From STF1-184 sp050178795 (lineage in GTDB: Bacteria > Bacillota > Clostridia > Christensenellales > UBA1242): a DNA stretch of 64,000 nt. Made by a program: the position numbers and the translations under genes. Each line of letters opens with the position of its first letter. Position 1 is the first letter of the stretch. Positions 51,418 through 61,116 of this stretch are shown here, piece after piece. The DNA is taken from assembly GCA_050178795.1 (NCBI GenBank), contig JBFXFT010000008.1:1-64000 (forward strand), read 5' to 3'. The notes beneath the pieces are model-generated. The model saw only the letters and a list, made by a program, of their open reading frames with translations. It was not told the origin of the DNA and ran no database searches.

Positions 51418-53652
51418 ATGATTTTAAAGGGCAGTATTGAAGAAGTAATATATAGAAATGAAGACAACGGCTATACAGTCGTTTTACTTGATTGCTCTGG
51501 TGAGCCAATTACGGCCGTTGGAAAATTTGCAAGTGCAAATTATGGCGAGATAGTTGAGCTTAAAGGCGACTTTGTAAAAAACGAAAAATTTGGTGAGCAA
51601 TTTAAAGCGGACAGCGTAAAAGTATTACCACCAAATACGCTTGAAGGAATAGAAAAATATTTAAGTAGTGGCTTAATAAAAGGCATAGGTCCAGTCACTG
51701 CAAAAAACATAGTAGAAATGTTTAAAGAGAGCACACTTGAAGTAATTGAGTTTAACCCAGCACTTTTAAGGAGTGTCAGAGGAATTAGTGAGAGCAAGGC
51801 AGTGCAAATTGCAGAAGCGTTTAAAGAAATTAAAAAAATGCAAAATGCGGTTATGTTTTTGCAAGGGCATGGCATAACCACAAATATGGCAGTTAAGATT
51901 TATAAATACTATTTAGACAGAACCGAGGAGGTTTTGCAAACCAACCCCTACAAACTAGTTGAAGATATAGAGGGAATAGGTTTTTTAACGGCGGACAGGA
52001 TAGCGCAAAAACTAGGAATACCAAAAAATAGCGAGTTTAGGGTTAGGGCTGGCGTTATGCACCTGCTAAATGAAAATAGCAACAAAAATGGCAACACTTA
52101 TCTGCCAACTAAGGAACTTAATGGTGCACTTGGTGCACTTTTAAACATATCTATTGAAGAACAAGGCGAACTGATTGAAAATGTTTTAACGAGACTAATT
52201 TTTGACGGCTCAATAAAGCGTTTTGAAGTAGAAGGTGAAGAGGTGATAATGCAAATTAAGTTCTATTTGATAGAGCGTGAAATTGCAGAAAAATTAATTG
52301 CTTTAAAGAGCAACTCTCGCAAAAAAGAACTTGATTTAACCGACGAAATAAAAGAGTACGAGCGCGTAAATAATGTTGAACTGCACGAAAAGCAAAAAGA
52401 GGCAGTACAAAATGCAATAAACAACAATGTTAGCGTAATTACAGGCGGACCCGGAACAGGCAAAACGACCATAATTAAGTGTTTAATAAACTCATTTAAT
52501 ATGCAAAACAAAGATGTTTTGTTACTAGCGCCAACTGGCAGAGCGGCAAAAAAACTAAATGAGAGTACAGGACTTGACGCGAGCACAATTCACAGGGCTT
52601 TAGGCGTTGATTTTAAGGGCGGGTTTAACATTTTTAGTCACAACGAAAGCAACAAACTTTCAAATGATGTAATAATTGTAGACGAAGTTTCAATGGTTGA
52701 CGCTACGCTTATGTACTACTTATTAAAAGCCATTAAAGCGACCTCAACGCTTGTTTTGGTGGGCGATAAGGACCAACTTCCAAGTGTAGGTGCTGGCAAT
52801 GTCTTGGCGGATATTTTGAAGAGTAAGGCAATCCCTACTGTGGAACTTACAAAAATTTATAGGCAAGACGCAAAGAGCCTAATAATAACCAACGCGCACT
52901 CAATAAACAATGGCTATATGCCAAAATTAGACAATGACAGCAATGACTTTTTCTTTGAAAGTAGGTCAGATGTAAATGAAATGTTAAGGACGGTTATTGA
53001 CCTTGTAGTAACGAGAATACCAAACTATTTAAACCTTGAATCTAGTAGAATTCAAGTGCTTTCCGCTATGCGTTTAGGTGCTTGCGGAGTTGAAAATTTA
53101 AACAAAAATTTGCAAGCATATTTAAATCCACCCAATAAGCACAAAAAGGAAATAGTTACAGAAAACATTACTTACAGAGTGGGCGATAAAGTTATGCAAA
53201 CGGTTAACAATTACGAGCAACAATGGACCAGTTTTAACGGCAGAACAAACGAGTCTGGCGAGGGCGTGTTTAACGGCGATATTGGAATAATTGAGGACAT
53301 AAATTTGGAAACCAAAGAGACCATAATTATGTTTGATGACGGTAGACGCAGTTACTACGACAGGAGTTATTTGGGCGACTTAGTTCTAGCTTATGCTACA
53401 ACCATTCACAAAAGCCAAGGCAGTGAGTTTGATGTTGTAATAATACCAGTGGTTGGCGGTTCTCCAACTATGATGACAAGAAACCTGCTATATACCGCTG
53501 TTACTAGAGCTAAAAAAATGGTGGTTTTAGTTGGCACAAAATACAATATTAAACGAATGGTAGACAACAACTATACAAAGACAAGGTATAGTATGCTTAG
53601 TTATGACCTGTTAGAGGCACAAAAGAATATAGACTTTTTGTATGGGGCGTAA
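51418..53652 (+). CDS. recD2: RecD2-type SF1 DNA helicase
   Basis: A 744-residue helicase without RecBC partners. The N-terminal OB/HhH region (1-190) includes GIGPVTAKNIVEMF and GIGFLTADRIAQKLG, followed by SF1 motor motifs: Walker A GGPGTGKTT near 343, Walker B VDEVSMVD, motif III GDKDQLPSVGAGN, and C-terminal YATTIHKSQGSEFDVV and YTAVTRAKK. RecD2 is a 5'-3' helicase involved in DNA repair and fork processing. comF starts 2 nt later. Confidence 0.95.
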   Translation: MILKGSIEEVIYRNEDNGYTVVLLDCSGEPITAVGKFASANYGEIVELKGDFVKNEKFGEQFKADSVKVLPPNTLEGIEKYLSSGLIKGIGPVTAKNIVEMFKESTLEVIEFNPALLRSVRGISESKAVQIAEAFKEIKKMQNAVMFLQGHGITTNMAVKIYKYYLDRTEEVLQTNPYKLVEDIEGIGFLTADRIAQKLGIPKNSEFRVRAGVMHLLNENSNKNGNTYLPTKELNGALGALLNISIEEQGELIENVLTRLIFDGSIKRFEVEGEEVIMQIKFYLIEREIAEKLIALKSNSRKKELDLTDEIKEYERVNNVELHEKQKEAVQNAINNNVSVITGGPGTGKTTIIKCLINSFNMQNKDVLLLAPTGRAAKKLNESTGLDASTIHRALGVDFKGGFNIFSHNESNKLSNDVIIVDEVSMVDATLMYYLLKAIKATSTLVLVGDKDQLPSVGAGNVLADILKSKAIPTVELTKIYRQDAKSLIITNAHSINNGYMPKLDNDSNDFFFESRSDVNEMLRTVIDLVVTRIPNYLNLESSRIQVLSAMRLGACGVENLNKNLQAYLNPPNKHKKEIVTENITYRVGDKVMQTVNNYEQQWTSFNGRTNESGEGVFNGDIGIIEDINLETKETIIMFDDGRRSYYDRSYLGDLVLAYATTIHKSQGSEFDVVIIPVVGGSPTMMTRNLLYTAVTRAKKMVVLVGTKYNIKRMVDNNYTKTRYSMLSYDLLEAQKNIDFLYGA

Positions 53653-53654
53653 AT

Positions 53655-54419
53655 ATGAAAAAAGTTTTATTAAAAATTAAAAACGCAGTAGTTTATGTTT
53701 TTACCGCGCTAAAAAAGGCGATATTTGTGGACGATATTAAGTGCATAACTTGTGGTAAGGAACTAGACCACTCAACTAAATACGGTATATGCGACGACTG
53801 TTTAAAAAATTTACCATACAATGACGGTCATATATGTTATAAGTGTGGGGACAGCATACCAGGTGGCGGAAGTTACTGCCTTAATTGCAAAGATACTGAA
53901 AGAGACTATGAGTTTGCCAGGGCACCATTTTTGTATGAAGGTAAAATAAAGACATTAATATACAAATTAAAGTACAACACAGGCAAATATTTAGCACCTT
54001 ATATAAGTTACTTACTGCTAGATGAGTTCATTAAACAAAATTGGCATGTGGATATGGTTGTGCCAGTTCCTCTTTACAAAGGAAGGGAAAAGAGGCGCGG
54101 TTTTAACCAAGCCGAACTAATAAGTTGTAAGTTTAATGAAGTGTTAAAACTGCCTATTGAAACAGAAAATTTAATAAGAAAAGAAAATACACCAACGCAA
54201 ACGAGACTTAGTAGAAAGGAAAGAAAAAAGAATTTGCTAGATGCCTTTGAGGTATTGGATAAAACTGCCTTCAAAAACAAAGACATTTTGCTGATTGATG
54301 ATGTATTTACGACAGGTGCAACCACTGAGGAGTGTTCTAAAGTATTAAAAAAAGCAGGTGCGAGAAACATTTACATTTTGACACTAGCACATGTTAAACA
54401 AGACATATCATACGAATAA
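53655..54419 (+). CDS. comF: ComF-family phosphoribosyltransferase-like protein
   Basis: A 254-residue protein: N-terminal zinc fingers (CITCG, CDDC, CYKCG, CLNC between 27 and 75), then a type I PRTase fold with VVPVPLYKGREKRRGFNQAE and the PRPP loop ILLIDDVFTTGAT. ComF proteins act in DNA uptake for transformation and some in adenine salvage-like roles. Two-nt spacing to recD2 indicates cotranscription and a link to incoming DNA processing. Confidence 0.88.
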   Translation: MKKVLLKIKNAVVYVFTALKKAIFVDDIKCITCGKELDHSTKYGICDDCLKNLPYNDGHICYKCGDSIPGGGSYCLNCKDTERDYEFARAPFLYEGKIKTLIYKLKYNTGKYLAPYISYLLLDEFIKQNWHVDMVVPVPLYKGREKRRGFNQAELISCKFNEVLKLPIETENLIRKENTPTQTRLSRKERKKNLLDAFEVLDKTAFKNKDILLIDDVFTTGATTEECSKVLKKAGARNIYILTLAHVKQDISYE

Positions 54420-54467
54420 AAAAGTGTTATATGGTTTAGCAGACAATAATTTTAAATATAAAATTGT

Positions 54468-54497
54468 TTGACAATCTTTGGGAAAAGTTTTTACAAT
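54468..54497 (+). promoter_or_regulatory. promoter of secA
   Basis: TTGACA (54468-54473), 18-nt spacer, TACAAT (54492-54497). Confidence 0.7.
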
Positions 54498-54550
54498 TGT
54501 GTGAAATTAATGTAAACTAAATAAGAATACAAATAAGAGGAAGAATATAA

Positions 54551-57217
54551 ATGGGACTTTTTAAGTCAGATAATGATAGACATGTAAAACAATTAAGAAA
54601 AATAGCAGATACCGTTGAGGTGTTGAGCGATAAATATAAAGCGATGACAGATGAAGAACTTAAGGCTGTAACCCCAGTTCTTAAAGAGCGCGTACAAAGT
54701 GGCGAAAAATTATACGCCGTTTTGCCAGATGCTTATGCCCTTGTAAGAGAGGCAAGTGCAAGAGTACTTCACATGAGGCACTTCTATGTGCAAATTTTGG
54801 GCGGTATTGCTCTTTATCAAGGTCGTATTGCAGAGATGAGAACAGGTGAAGGTAAAACATTAGTTGAGACCTTACCTGCTTATTTGAATGCTTTAAAAGG
54901 ACTAGGCGTACACATAGTCACAGTAAACGAATACTTGGCTAGTCGTGACGCAGAGTGGATGGGTAAAGTATTTAAGTTCTTAGGTCTAACGGTTGGCGTT
55001 ACACTTAGTGGAATGTCAATGCAAGATAAGAAAAAAGCCTATGAGTGCGACATTACCTACGGTACAAACGCAGAGTTTGGTTTTGACTATCTAAGGGACA
55101 ACATGGTAGTAGATGAAAGGGCAAAAGTTCAAAGAAGCCTTGACTTTGCAATCATAGACGAGGTAGATAGCGTACTAATTGATGAGGCTAGAACCCCGCT
55201 TATTATAAGTGGTGCTGGCAACAACTTGTCTAACGAAAGTTATGCAAACGCAACTAGATTTGCAAAAGGTTTAAGACTAGATGCAGATGTTGAAGTGGAC
55301 GAAGAGAAAAAACAAGTGAGATTAACCGAGGAAGGTATACAAAAAGCAGAGCGTTACTTTAATGTAGAAAACTTGTCAGATCTTGAAAATATTGAACTTA
55401 ACCACTTTATTTTAAATGCGGTTAGAGCAAAATATTTAATGAAAAAGGATATAAACTACATAGTAAAGGGTGGCGAAATTTTAATCGTAGACGAGTTTAC
55501 TGGTCGTGTGCTTTCAGGCAGGCGTTTTAGCGATGGTTTACACCAAGCCATTGAGTCAAAAGAGGGCGTAGAAATTAAAAACGAAAACCGCACAATGGCT
55601 ACAATTACTTATCAAAACTATTTTAGATTGTATAAAAAACTAAGCGGTATGACTGGTACAGCAAAGACCGAGGAAACCGAGTTTAACAAAATATATAACC
55701 TAGACGTAGTCGTTATTCCAACCAATATGCCAATTGCAAGAAAGGACAGAAACGACTTAGTATTTAAAAATAATACTGGCAAAATAAGCGCAGTAGTAAA
55801 CGAAATAAAAGAGCGTCACAAGACAGGTCAACCAATGCTAGTTGGTACAACAACTGTTGAAAAGAGTGAAGTTTTAAGTAATGCCTTAAAGAGGGAAAGA
55901 ATACCTCACGTAGTTTTGAACGCCAAGAATCACGAAAAAGAGAGCGAAATTGTAGCGCAAGCAGGACAAGTTGGCGCTGTAACAATAGCGACTAACATGG
56001 CTGGTCGTGGAACAGATATTTTGCTTGGTGGTAACCCAGAGTTTTTGGCAAAACAAAAAATGAAACAAGAGGGTTTTGAAGAGTTTTACATAATTGAAAG
56101 TACATCTTTTGCAACCAGTACAGACGAAAAAGTAAACGAGGCAAAAGCACGCTTTACCGCTTTATATAACGAGTTTAAAAAGGAAACAGATAAAGAAAAA
56201 GAGCAAGTAATATCAGTTGGCGGTCTATTTGTACTAGGTACAGAGAGGCACGAAAGTAGGCGTATAGATAACCAATTACGTGGTCGTTCAGGTCGTCAAG
56301 GTGACCCAGGCGAAAGCGTTTTCTTCATATCGCTAGAGGACGACTTAGCAAGGCTGTTTGGTGGCGAACGCTTAAAGAGCATAGCAAACTTCTTTAACTT
56401 GCCAGAGGAAGAGCCAATTACAAATATGAGGCTTATGTCTAGACAAATTGAACTAGCGCAAAAGCGTATTGAGGGAATGAACTTTGCTCGCCGTCGTGAC
56501 GTACTACAATTTGACGATGTGCTAGCAAAACAACGTGAAATAATTTACGAAGAGCGTAACAAAGTGTTGGCTGGTGCTACCGTACACGAAGAAGTTTTAG
56601 AGATGATAAAAGAGCAAGTTTCAAACGCTGTTCATAACGCAATAAGCGACGCTAAACTATATTCAGAGTGGAATTTGGAAGAACTAAATAAGTCTTTGGA
56701 AGACAAAATATTCCCTAAGGGAACTAACTTCATAACTCCAGAAAAAATTGAAGATATGGAAGTTCAAGAGGTAGTAGAATTAGTGCTAGATGAAGTAGTG
56801 AAAAACTATGACACAAAGGCAGAAGAAACTACAGCGTTAGGCATTCCATTTGACAACATTGAAAGGACAATTCTACTTAGACAAGTAGACCGAGCATGGA
56901 TAGAGCACATAGACCTTATGACAATTTTGAGAAATGAAATCTTTACAAGGACAGACCCAATCAATACTTACAAAAAAGAAGGTTACGAAATGTTTGAAGG
57001 TATGATTGAGCGCATAAGAGAGGGCACATCAACGATACTTTTAAACGCTAGGGTAGAAAAAGTTAACGTAGAGAGAAAACCAATAGCAAAAAATTTAGTC
57101 GCAGGTCCAGTAAAGCAAAAGACCTTAGTCAATAAAGACCAAAAGGTTGGACGCAATGACCCTTGCCCTTGTGGAAGTGGCAAAAAATATAAAAATTGTT
57201 GTGGTAAAAACGCATAA
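54551..57217 (+). CDS. secA: protein translocase ATPase SecA
   Basis: An 888-residue SecA. Landmarks in order: DEAD motor motif I MRTGEGKTL, GTNAEFGFDYLRDNM, IDEVDSVLIDEARTPLIISG, the preprotein crosslinking domain, TGRVLSGRRFSDGLHQAIE, MAGRGTDILLGG, QLRGRSGRQGDPG, and the C-terminal zinc SEC-C motif NDPCPCGSGKKYKNCCG. It drives export of unfolded preproteins through SecYEG. Confidence 0.98.
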   Translation: MGLFKSDNDRHVKQLRKIADTVEVLSDKYKAMTDEELKAVTPVLKERVQSGEKLYAVLPDAYALVREASARVLHMRHFYVQILGGIALYQGRIAEMRTGEGKTLVETLPAYLNALKGLGVHIVTVNEYLASRDAEWMGKVFKFLGLTVGVTLSGMSMQDKKKAYECDITYGTNAEFGFDYLRDNMVVDERAKVQRSLDFAIIDEVDSVLIDEARTPLIISGAGNNLSNESYANATRFAKGLRLDADVEVDEEKKQVRLTEEGIQKAERYFNVENLSDLENIELNHFILNAVRAKYLMKKDINYIVKGGEILIVDEFTGRVLSGRRFSDGLHQAIESKEGVEIKNENRTMATITYQNYFRLYKKLSGMTGTAKTEETEFNKIYNLDVVVIPTNMPIARKDRNDLVFKNNTGKISAVVNEIKERHKTGQPMLVGTTTVEKSEVLSNALKRERIPHVVLNAKNHEKESEIVAQAGQVGAVTIATNMAGRGTDILLGGNPEFLAKQKMKQEGFEEFYIIESTSFATSTDEKVNEAKARFTALYNEFKKETDKEKEQVISVGGLFVLGTERHESRRIDNQLRGRSGRQGDPGESVFFISLEDDLARLFGGERLKSIANFFNLPEEEPITNMRLMSRQIELAQKRIEGMNFARRRDVLQFDDVLAKQREIIYEERNKVLAGATVHEEVLEMIKEQVSNAVHNAISDAKLYSEWNLEELNKSLEDKIFPKGTNFITPEKIEDMEVQEVVELVLDEVVKNYDTKAEETTALGIPFDNIERTILLRQVDRAWIEHIDLMTILRNEIFTRTDPINTYKKEGYEMFEGMIERIREGTSTILLNARVEKVNVERKPIAKNLVAGPVKQKTLVNKDQKVGRNDPCPCGSGKKYKNCCGKNA

Positions 57218-57233
57218 GTATTGCTAATTGCAA

Positions 57234-57256
57234 AAAAAACGCTTATGCGTTTTTTA
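57234..57256 (+). terminator. intrinsic terminator
   Basis: AAAAAACGC / GCGTTTTTT around a TTAT loop; ends secA. Confidence 0.8.
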
Positions 57257-57346
57257 TCCATTAATAAATATTATGGCTAAGACATTTAGTAATGAGTTTA
57301 CAAAATTTCATTTTATGTGTAAAATGGTTATGAATTAGGAGTTAAT

Positions 57347-58454
57347 ATGATAATAGAAGACGAAATTGCGCTACTTGAAATAATAGACGAAAAACTTACA
57401 GCCGTTAAGGAGTATCTTTGACGCTCAAAATTTAAAAGATAGACTATCAAAACTAACTCAACAAACCTTTGAGGACAACTTTTGGGACAATCCACAAAGG
57501 GCTGGTTCAATAAATAAGCAAATTACAAGCATAAACAAAAAGTTTGAAAATTTAGACGCCTTGCTAAACACCTATAACGAACTGTTTGAGTTATCAAAAA
57601 TAATAGAAACAGAAGAAGATGTAGCACTTTTTGCAGAGTTTAAAAGAAGTTTAACCGAGTTTCAAAAGCGCGTTGAAAAGACATATTATTCAACCCTTTT
57701 GCACGGCAAATATGACGAACTAAATGCAATAATAACAATACATTCTGGCGCAGGCGGAACAGAGAGTAACGACTGGGTAAGTATGTTATATAGAATGTAT
57801 ACAAGGTTTGCAGAAAGAAACGATTATATAGTTACAGTTTTAGACGGAGTTAGTGGCGATGTCGCTGGGCTTAAAAATATAAGTTTTTTAATAAGTGGCG
57901 ACAAAGCATACGGCTATTTAAAAGGCGAAAAAGGCACACATAGGCTTATAAGAGTTAGCCCATTTGACGCAAATGGCAGAAGGCACACCACTTTTGCAAG
58001 TGTAGAGGTTATGCCAGAAGTTGAAGATGATACGGTAATAAAAATTTTACCAGAAGACATAAGAATAGATACCTACCGCTCAACTGGCGCAGGTGGGCAA
58101 AATGTAAACAAAACGGACTCCGCAGTTAGAATAACACACCTTCCAACAGGTATTGTTGTTACCTGTCAAAACGAGCGCAGTCAAATACAAAATAAAGAAA
58201 TAGCAATGAAACTTTTAAAGAGTAAACTGGCAGAAATTAAAGAAAAAGAGTTTACTGAAAAACTTGACGAACTAAAAGGCGTGGAGAAAAGTGCAACTTG
58301 GGGCACTCAAATAAGGACATACACTATGCACCCATATTCAATGGTGAAAGACCACAGAACAAATTATGAAACGAGTGATGTTGAAGGCGTTTTAGATGGG
58401 AAATTAGACGAATTAATTAATGAATATTTAAAAAAGAGTAATAGTAATGTATAA
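57347..58454 (+). CDS. prfB: peptide chain release factor 2, programmed +1 frameshift
   Basis: The 24-codon first frame (57347-57418) ends in TGA at 57419; the rest continues in the +1 frame from GAC at 57420. The shift site is canonical: AAGGAG (57407-57412), three nt, CTT TGA C. The joined product is 368 residues with the GGQ catalytic loop (STGAGGQNVNKTDSAVRI). RF2 terminates at UGA and UAA and low RF2 allows the +1 shift, giving autoregulation. tsaD overlaps its 3' end by 8 nt. Confidence 0.96.
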
Positions 58455-59502
58455 AGACAAAATGTTAGAAAAAGTAAAACAAATAAAGGCGCAAAAGGAT
58501 GTATTAATTTTAGCTATTGAAACTTCTTGCGACGAAACGAGCATAGCCGTTGTAAAAAATGGCCGCGAAGTTTTAAGCAATGTAATAAGCAGTCAAATAG
58601 AAATACACAAGCGTTTTGGCGGAGTTGTGCCAGAGGTTGCAAGTCGTAACCATACAATGGCAATAGTAAATGTGCTAGATGAAAGCCTAAAAAATGCAGG
58701 TGTAGCGCTAAAAGACATTGACGCAATAGGTGTAACTTATGGCGCAGGACTCATTGGTGCTTTAATGGTTGGCGTCAACTTTGCTAAGGGTTTAGCTTAT
58801 GCAAATAATTTGCCACTAATTGAAGTAAACCACATTAAAGGTCACATAGCAGCGAACTATATAGCGCATAAAAATTTAGAGCCACCTTTTGTTTGTTTAG
58901 TCGTAAGTGGCGGACATACTGCGCTTTTAAAAGTTACAGATTATTTAAACCATACGCTAATAAGTAGTACACTTGATGATGCAGTCGGTGAAGCATACGA
59001 TAAAGTAGCAAGGGTTTTGGGACTAGGCTACCCAGGTGGACCAGTAATAGATAAACTTGCAAAAGAGGGTCAAAACAATATTCAATTTGTAAACAGCGCT
59101 AAACTTGGCAAGTTAAATGGTTTTAGTTATAGCGGACTAAAAACAGCGGTAATAAATTACATTAATACGCTAAAACAAAAGGGCGAAGAGCTACCGATAA
59201 ACAATATTTGTGCCAGTTTTCAGGCGAGTGCAATAGATATTTTAATAGATAGGGCAATAAAGACGGCAAAAAAGCAAAAGCTAAACAAAATTGTCCTTGC
59301 TGGTGGCGTTTCCGCTAACAGTTATTTGAGGGCGGAAATGAAAAATAGGGCGCAAAAAGAGGATTTAGAAGTATATTTTCCACCTCTTATTATGTGTACT
59401 GATAATGCAGCAATGATAGGCGCCCAAGCTTACTATAATTTAATTACCGAGGTTGGAATTACCGACTTAAATTTAACGCCAAAAGCAAGTTTACCGCTAT
59501 AA
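58447..59502 (+). CDS. tsaD: tRNA threonylcarbamoyladenosine transferase subunit TsaD
   Basis: A 351-residue ASKHA-fold protein. Landmarks: ILAIETSCDETSIAVV, VPEVASRNHT, metal-binding NHIKGHIAAN (His-x3-His), VSGGHT, the GEAYDKVARVLGLGYPGGP block, and GGVSANSYLR. With TsaB, TsaE and TsaC it installs t6A37 in ANN-decoding tRNAs. The first ATG overlaps prfB by 8 nt; ATG at 58462 is an alternative start. Confidence 0.96.
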   Translation: MYKDKMLEKVKQIKAQKDVLILAIETSCDETSIAVVKNGREVLSNVISSQIEIHKRFGGVVPEVASRNHTMAIVNVLDESLKNAGVALKDIDAIGVTYGAGLIGALMVGVNFAKGLAYANNLPLIEVNHIKGHIAANYIAHKNLEPPFVCLVVSGGHTALLKVTDYLNHTLISSTLDDAVGEAYDKVARVLGLGYPGGPVIDKLAKEGQNNIQFVNSAKLGKLNGFSYSGLKTAVINYINTLKQKGEELPINNICASFQASAIDILIDRAIKTAKKQKLNKIVLAGGVSANSYLRAEMKNRAQKEDLEVYFPPLIMCTDNAAMIGAQAYYNLITEVGITDLNLTPKASLPL

Positions 59503-59577
59503 AATATTTTTAAAAATGTTGTAATTACTATTTTTATGTGTTAAAATACTTTCATAAAAGAAAAATAGGAGTCGTAC

Positions 59578-59631
59578 ATGAAAAATTTTAGTATTATTTC
59601 ACAATCAACAACAACCGCTATATTTAAATAG
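59578..59631 (+). CDS. 17-residue leader peptide
   Basis: ATG behind AGGAG encodes MKNFSIISQSTTTAIFK and stops at TAG. TTAAAAT lies about 38 nt upstream as a -10-like box. The start region (59578-59591) is perfectly complementary over 14 nt to 59653-59666, and a terminator follows at 59681. Ser/Thr/Ile-rich short peptide plus competing structures plus terminator is the classical attenuation layout, but the downstream gene is not a Thr/Ile biosynthesis gene. Confidence 0.5.
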   Translation: MKNFSIISQSTTTAIFK

Positions 59632-59680
59632 ATATAGTAGTTTTTGTGTAGTCTAAAATTTTTCATTTATAAAATAATTA

Positions 59681-59709
59681 AACAGCACCAAAAACGGTGC
59701 TGTTTTTTT
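59681..59709 (+). terminator. intrinsic terminator after the leader peptide
   Basis: AACAGCACC (59681-59689) pairs with GGTGCTGTT (59696-59704), then T run. Confidence 0.85.
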
Positions 59710-59737
59710 GTTTTAATTTATAAAGGAGGAATGAAAA

Positions 59738-59803
59738 ATGAACCATAATTTTTTAATATGTAATTATATAAAAACCCCATTAGGGGGGATTTGCTATTTA
59801 TAA
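59738..59803 (+). CDS. 21-residue mini-ORF with strong ribosome site
   Basis: AAAGGAGGA (59722) is followed by ATG 59738 encoding a 21-residue peptide (MNHNFLICNY then a KTPLGGICYL end) terminating at TAA; an alternative ATG at 59731 gives only 5 residues. A CCCC/GGGG hairpin lies inside the coding region (about 59775-59788). It may be a second leader or a remnant; expression is unproven. Confidence 0.3.
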   Translation: MNHNFLICNYIKTPLGGICYL

Positions 59804-59852
59804 AAAATTAAACAAATAAGTAAAAAAAAATAAATAAAAAGGAAATGAAAAA

Positions 59853-60575
59853 ATGAAAAAATTAAATAATAAACAAATAAAAATATTGTTTTTTGGCGAT
59901 TCTAATACTTGGGGATATCAGCCTATAGGTCAAGGAAAATTTGTACGCTTAAAAGAACAAAAATACAGTCAAATTGTAAAAAAAGAACTAGAATTAAAAC
60001 TCAAACAAAATATAGAGATAATAGAAGAAGGTTTAAATGGCAGAACTATTTTTAGTTTTGATAAAAGAGGTGGAAAAGTTGGTTGCGAATATTTAAAACC
60101 TTGTCTTGAATCTCACGACCCAATTGATTACGTAGTAATAATGCTTGGCACTAATGAATTTAAAGACGAATTTAATAATTCTGCAAATTTTATAGCAGAT
60201 ATGTTTGAAAAGAATATTATTAAACAGGTTATAAATTATAACGGATATTTTGACAAAAAACCAAATTTAATAATAGTGGCACCACCACATTTGGAACATC
60301 GTGACGATAACGCAATTTATGAATATGCAATTAAGGAACATAGACCCAAACAACTAGAAAAATTACTTTATTTACTGTCTCAAAAGTATGAGTGTGGTTT
60401 TTTATCTGCGCACGATCTACCATTGTCAATGGACGGAGAACATCTAACAATAAAAAGTCATGAGAAATTAGGCAATATTGTTTGCCAAAAAATTTTTGTC
60501 AATGAATTAAAAAAGCAAATTAAAGCCAACAATAATAAAGAATTGCAAGTAGAAGCCCTTTTAAATGGGCAATAA
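59853..60575 (+). CDS. SGNH/GDSL hydrolase
   Basis: A 240-residue soluble esterase-type protein. Block I GDSNTWG holds nucleophile Ser17, block II includes the Gly of GLNGRT, block III is GTNEF, and block V is SMDGEHLT with the Asp-x-x-His pair. Related proteins act as arylesterases, lipases or acetylxylan esterases. It has GGAAATG before the ATG and follows two mini-ORFs, which may control it. Confidence 0.85.
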   Translation: MKKLNNKQIKILFFGDSNTWGYQPIGQGKFVRLKEQKYSQIVKKELELKLKQNIEIIEEGLNGRTIFSFDKRGGKVGCEYLKPCLESHDPIDYVVIMLGTNEFKDEFNNSANFIADMFEKNIIKQVINYNGYFDKKPNLIIVAPPHLEHRDDNAIYEYAIKEHRPKQLEKLLYLLSQKYECGFLSAHDLPLSMDGEHLTIKSHEKLGNIVCQKIFVNELKKQIKANNNKELQVEALLNGQ

Positions 60576-60580
60576 GTCTA

Positions 60581-60608
60581 AAAACAACATTTTTCAATGT
60601 TGTTTTTA
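60581..60608 (+). terminator. intrinsic terminator
   Basis: AAAAACAACATT / AATGTTGTTTTT stem with T tail. Confidence 0.85.
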
Positions 60609-60687
60609 TTTTAATGTTTATATTTTCATTTTTACTTTTTAATTTATTTAAAACTATGTTATAATAATTTCCAGTAGGGGTATCGTT

Positions 60688-61116
60688 TTGAAAGAATTTG
60701 AAGAACTTATAAACAGCAACAGCAATGTGCTTACAGGCAACAAACAAAAAGACTATAATAGCCTTGTTTTTGCGTTTGTTGGCGACGCGGTTCACACCCT
60801 TTTTGTTAGAACATATTTGGCAGAACAATCAACCGCTATGGCTGGGAAACTTCACTCTTTAACGAGTAAACACGTAAACGCAGGTAGTCAAGCAAAATTA
60901 CTAGACTCAATGACCGATATGTTTACAGAAGAGGAACTTCAAATAATAAAAACGGCACGCAATGTAAAAAACAAAACAATTGCAAAACACGCTTCAATAG
61001 AGGACTATAAAAAGGCAACAGGGTTTGAAGCACTGATAGGCTACCTTTATTTGACAGGTAAAAACGAAAGATTAATTGAAATTTTAGAAAAAAGCAAAGG
61101 GTATATGGGTAAATAA
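60688..61116 (+). CDS. mrnC: mini-ribonuclease III
   Basis: A 142-residue RNase III catalytic domain without dsRNA-binding domain, starting at TTG. The family motif FVGDAVHTLFVR contains the metal-binding Asp33, and a second acidic helix ends in ATGFEALIGYLYLTG. It trims 23S rRNA precursor ends. The TAATG overlap with rlmB starts a tightly coupled operon mrnC-rlmB-sigma. Confidence 0.93.
   Translation: MKEFEELINSNSNVLTGNKQKDYNSLVFAFVGDAVHTLFVRTYLAEQSTAMAGKLHSLTSKHVNAGSQAKLLDSMTDMFTEEELQIIKTARNVKNKTIAKHASIEDYKKATGFEALIGYLYLTGKNERLIEILEKSKGYMGK

Noticed and set aside
57347..57421. Treating the short prfB first frame as a separate gene or pseudogene
   Set aside because: The shift site is the canonical RF2 programmed frameshift, so the two frames form one functional gene.
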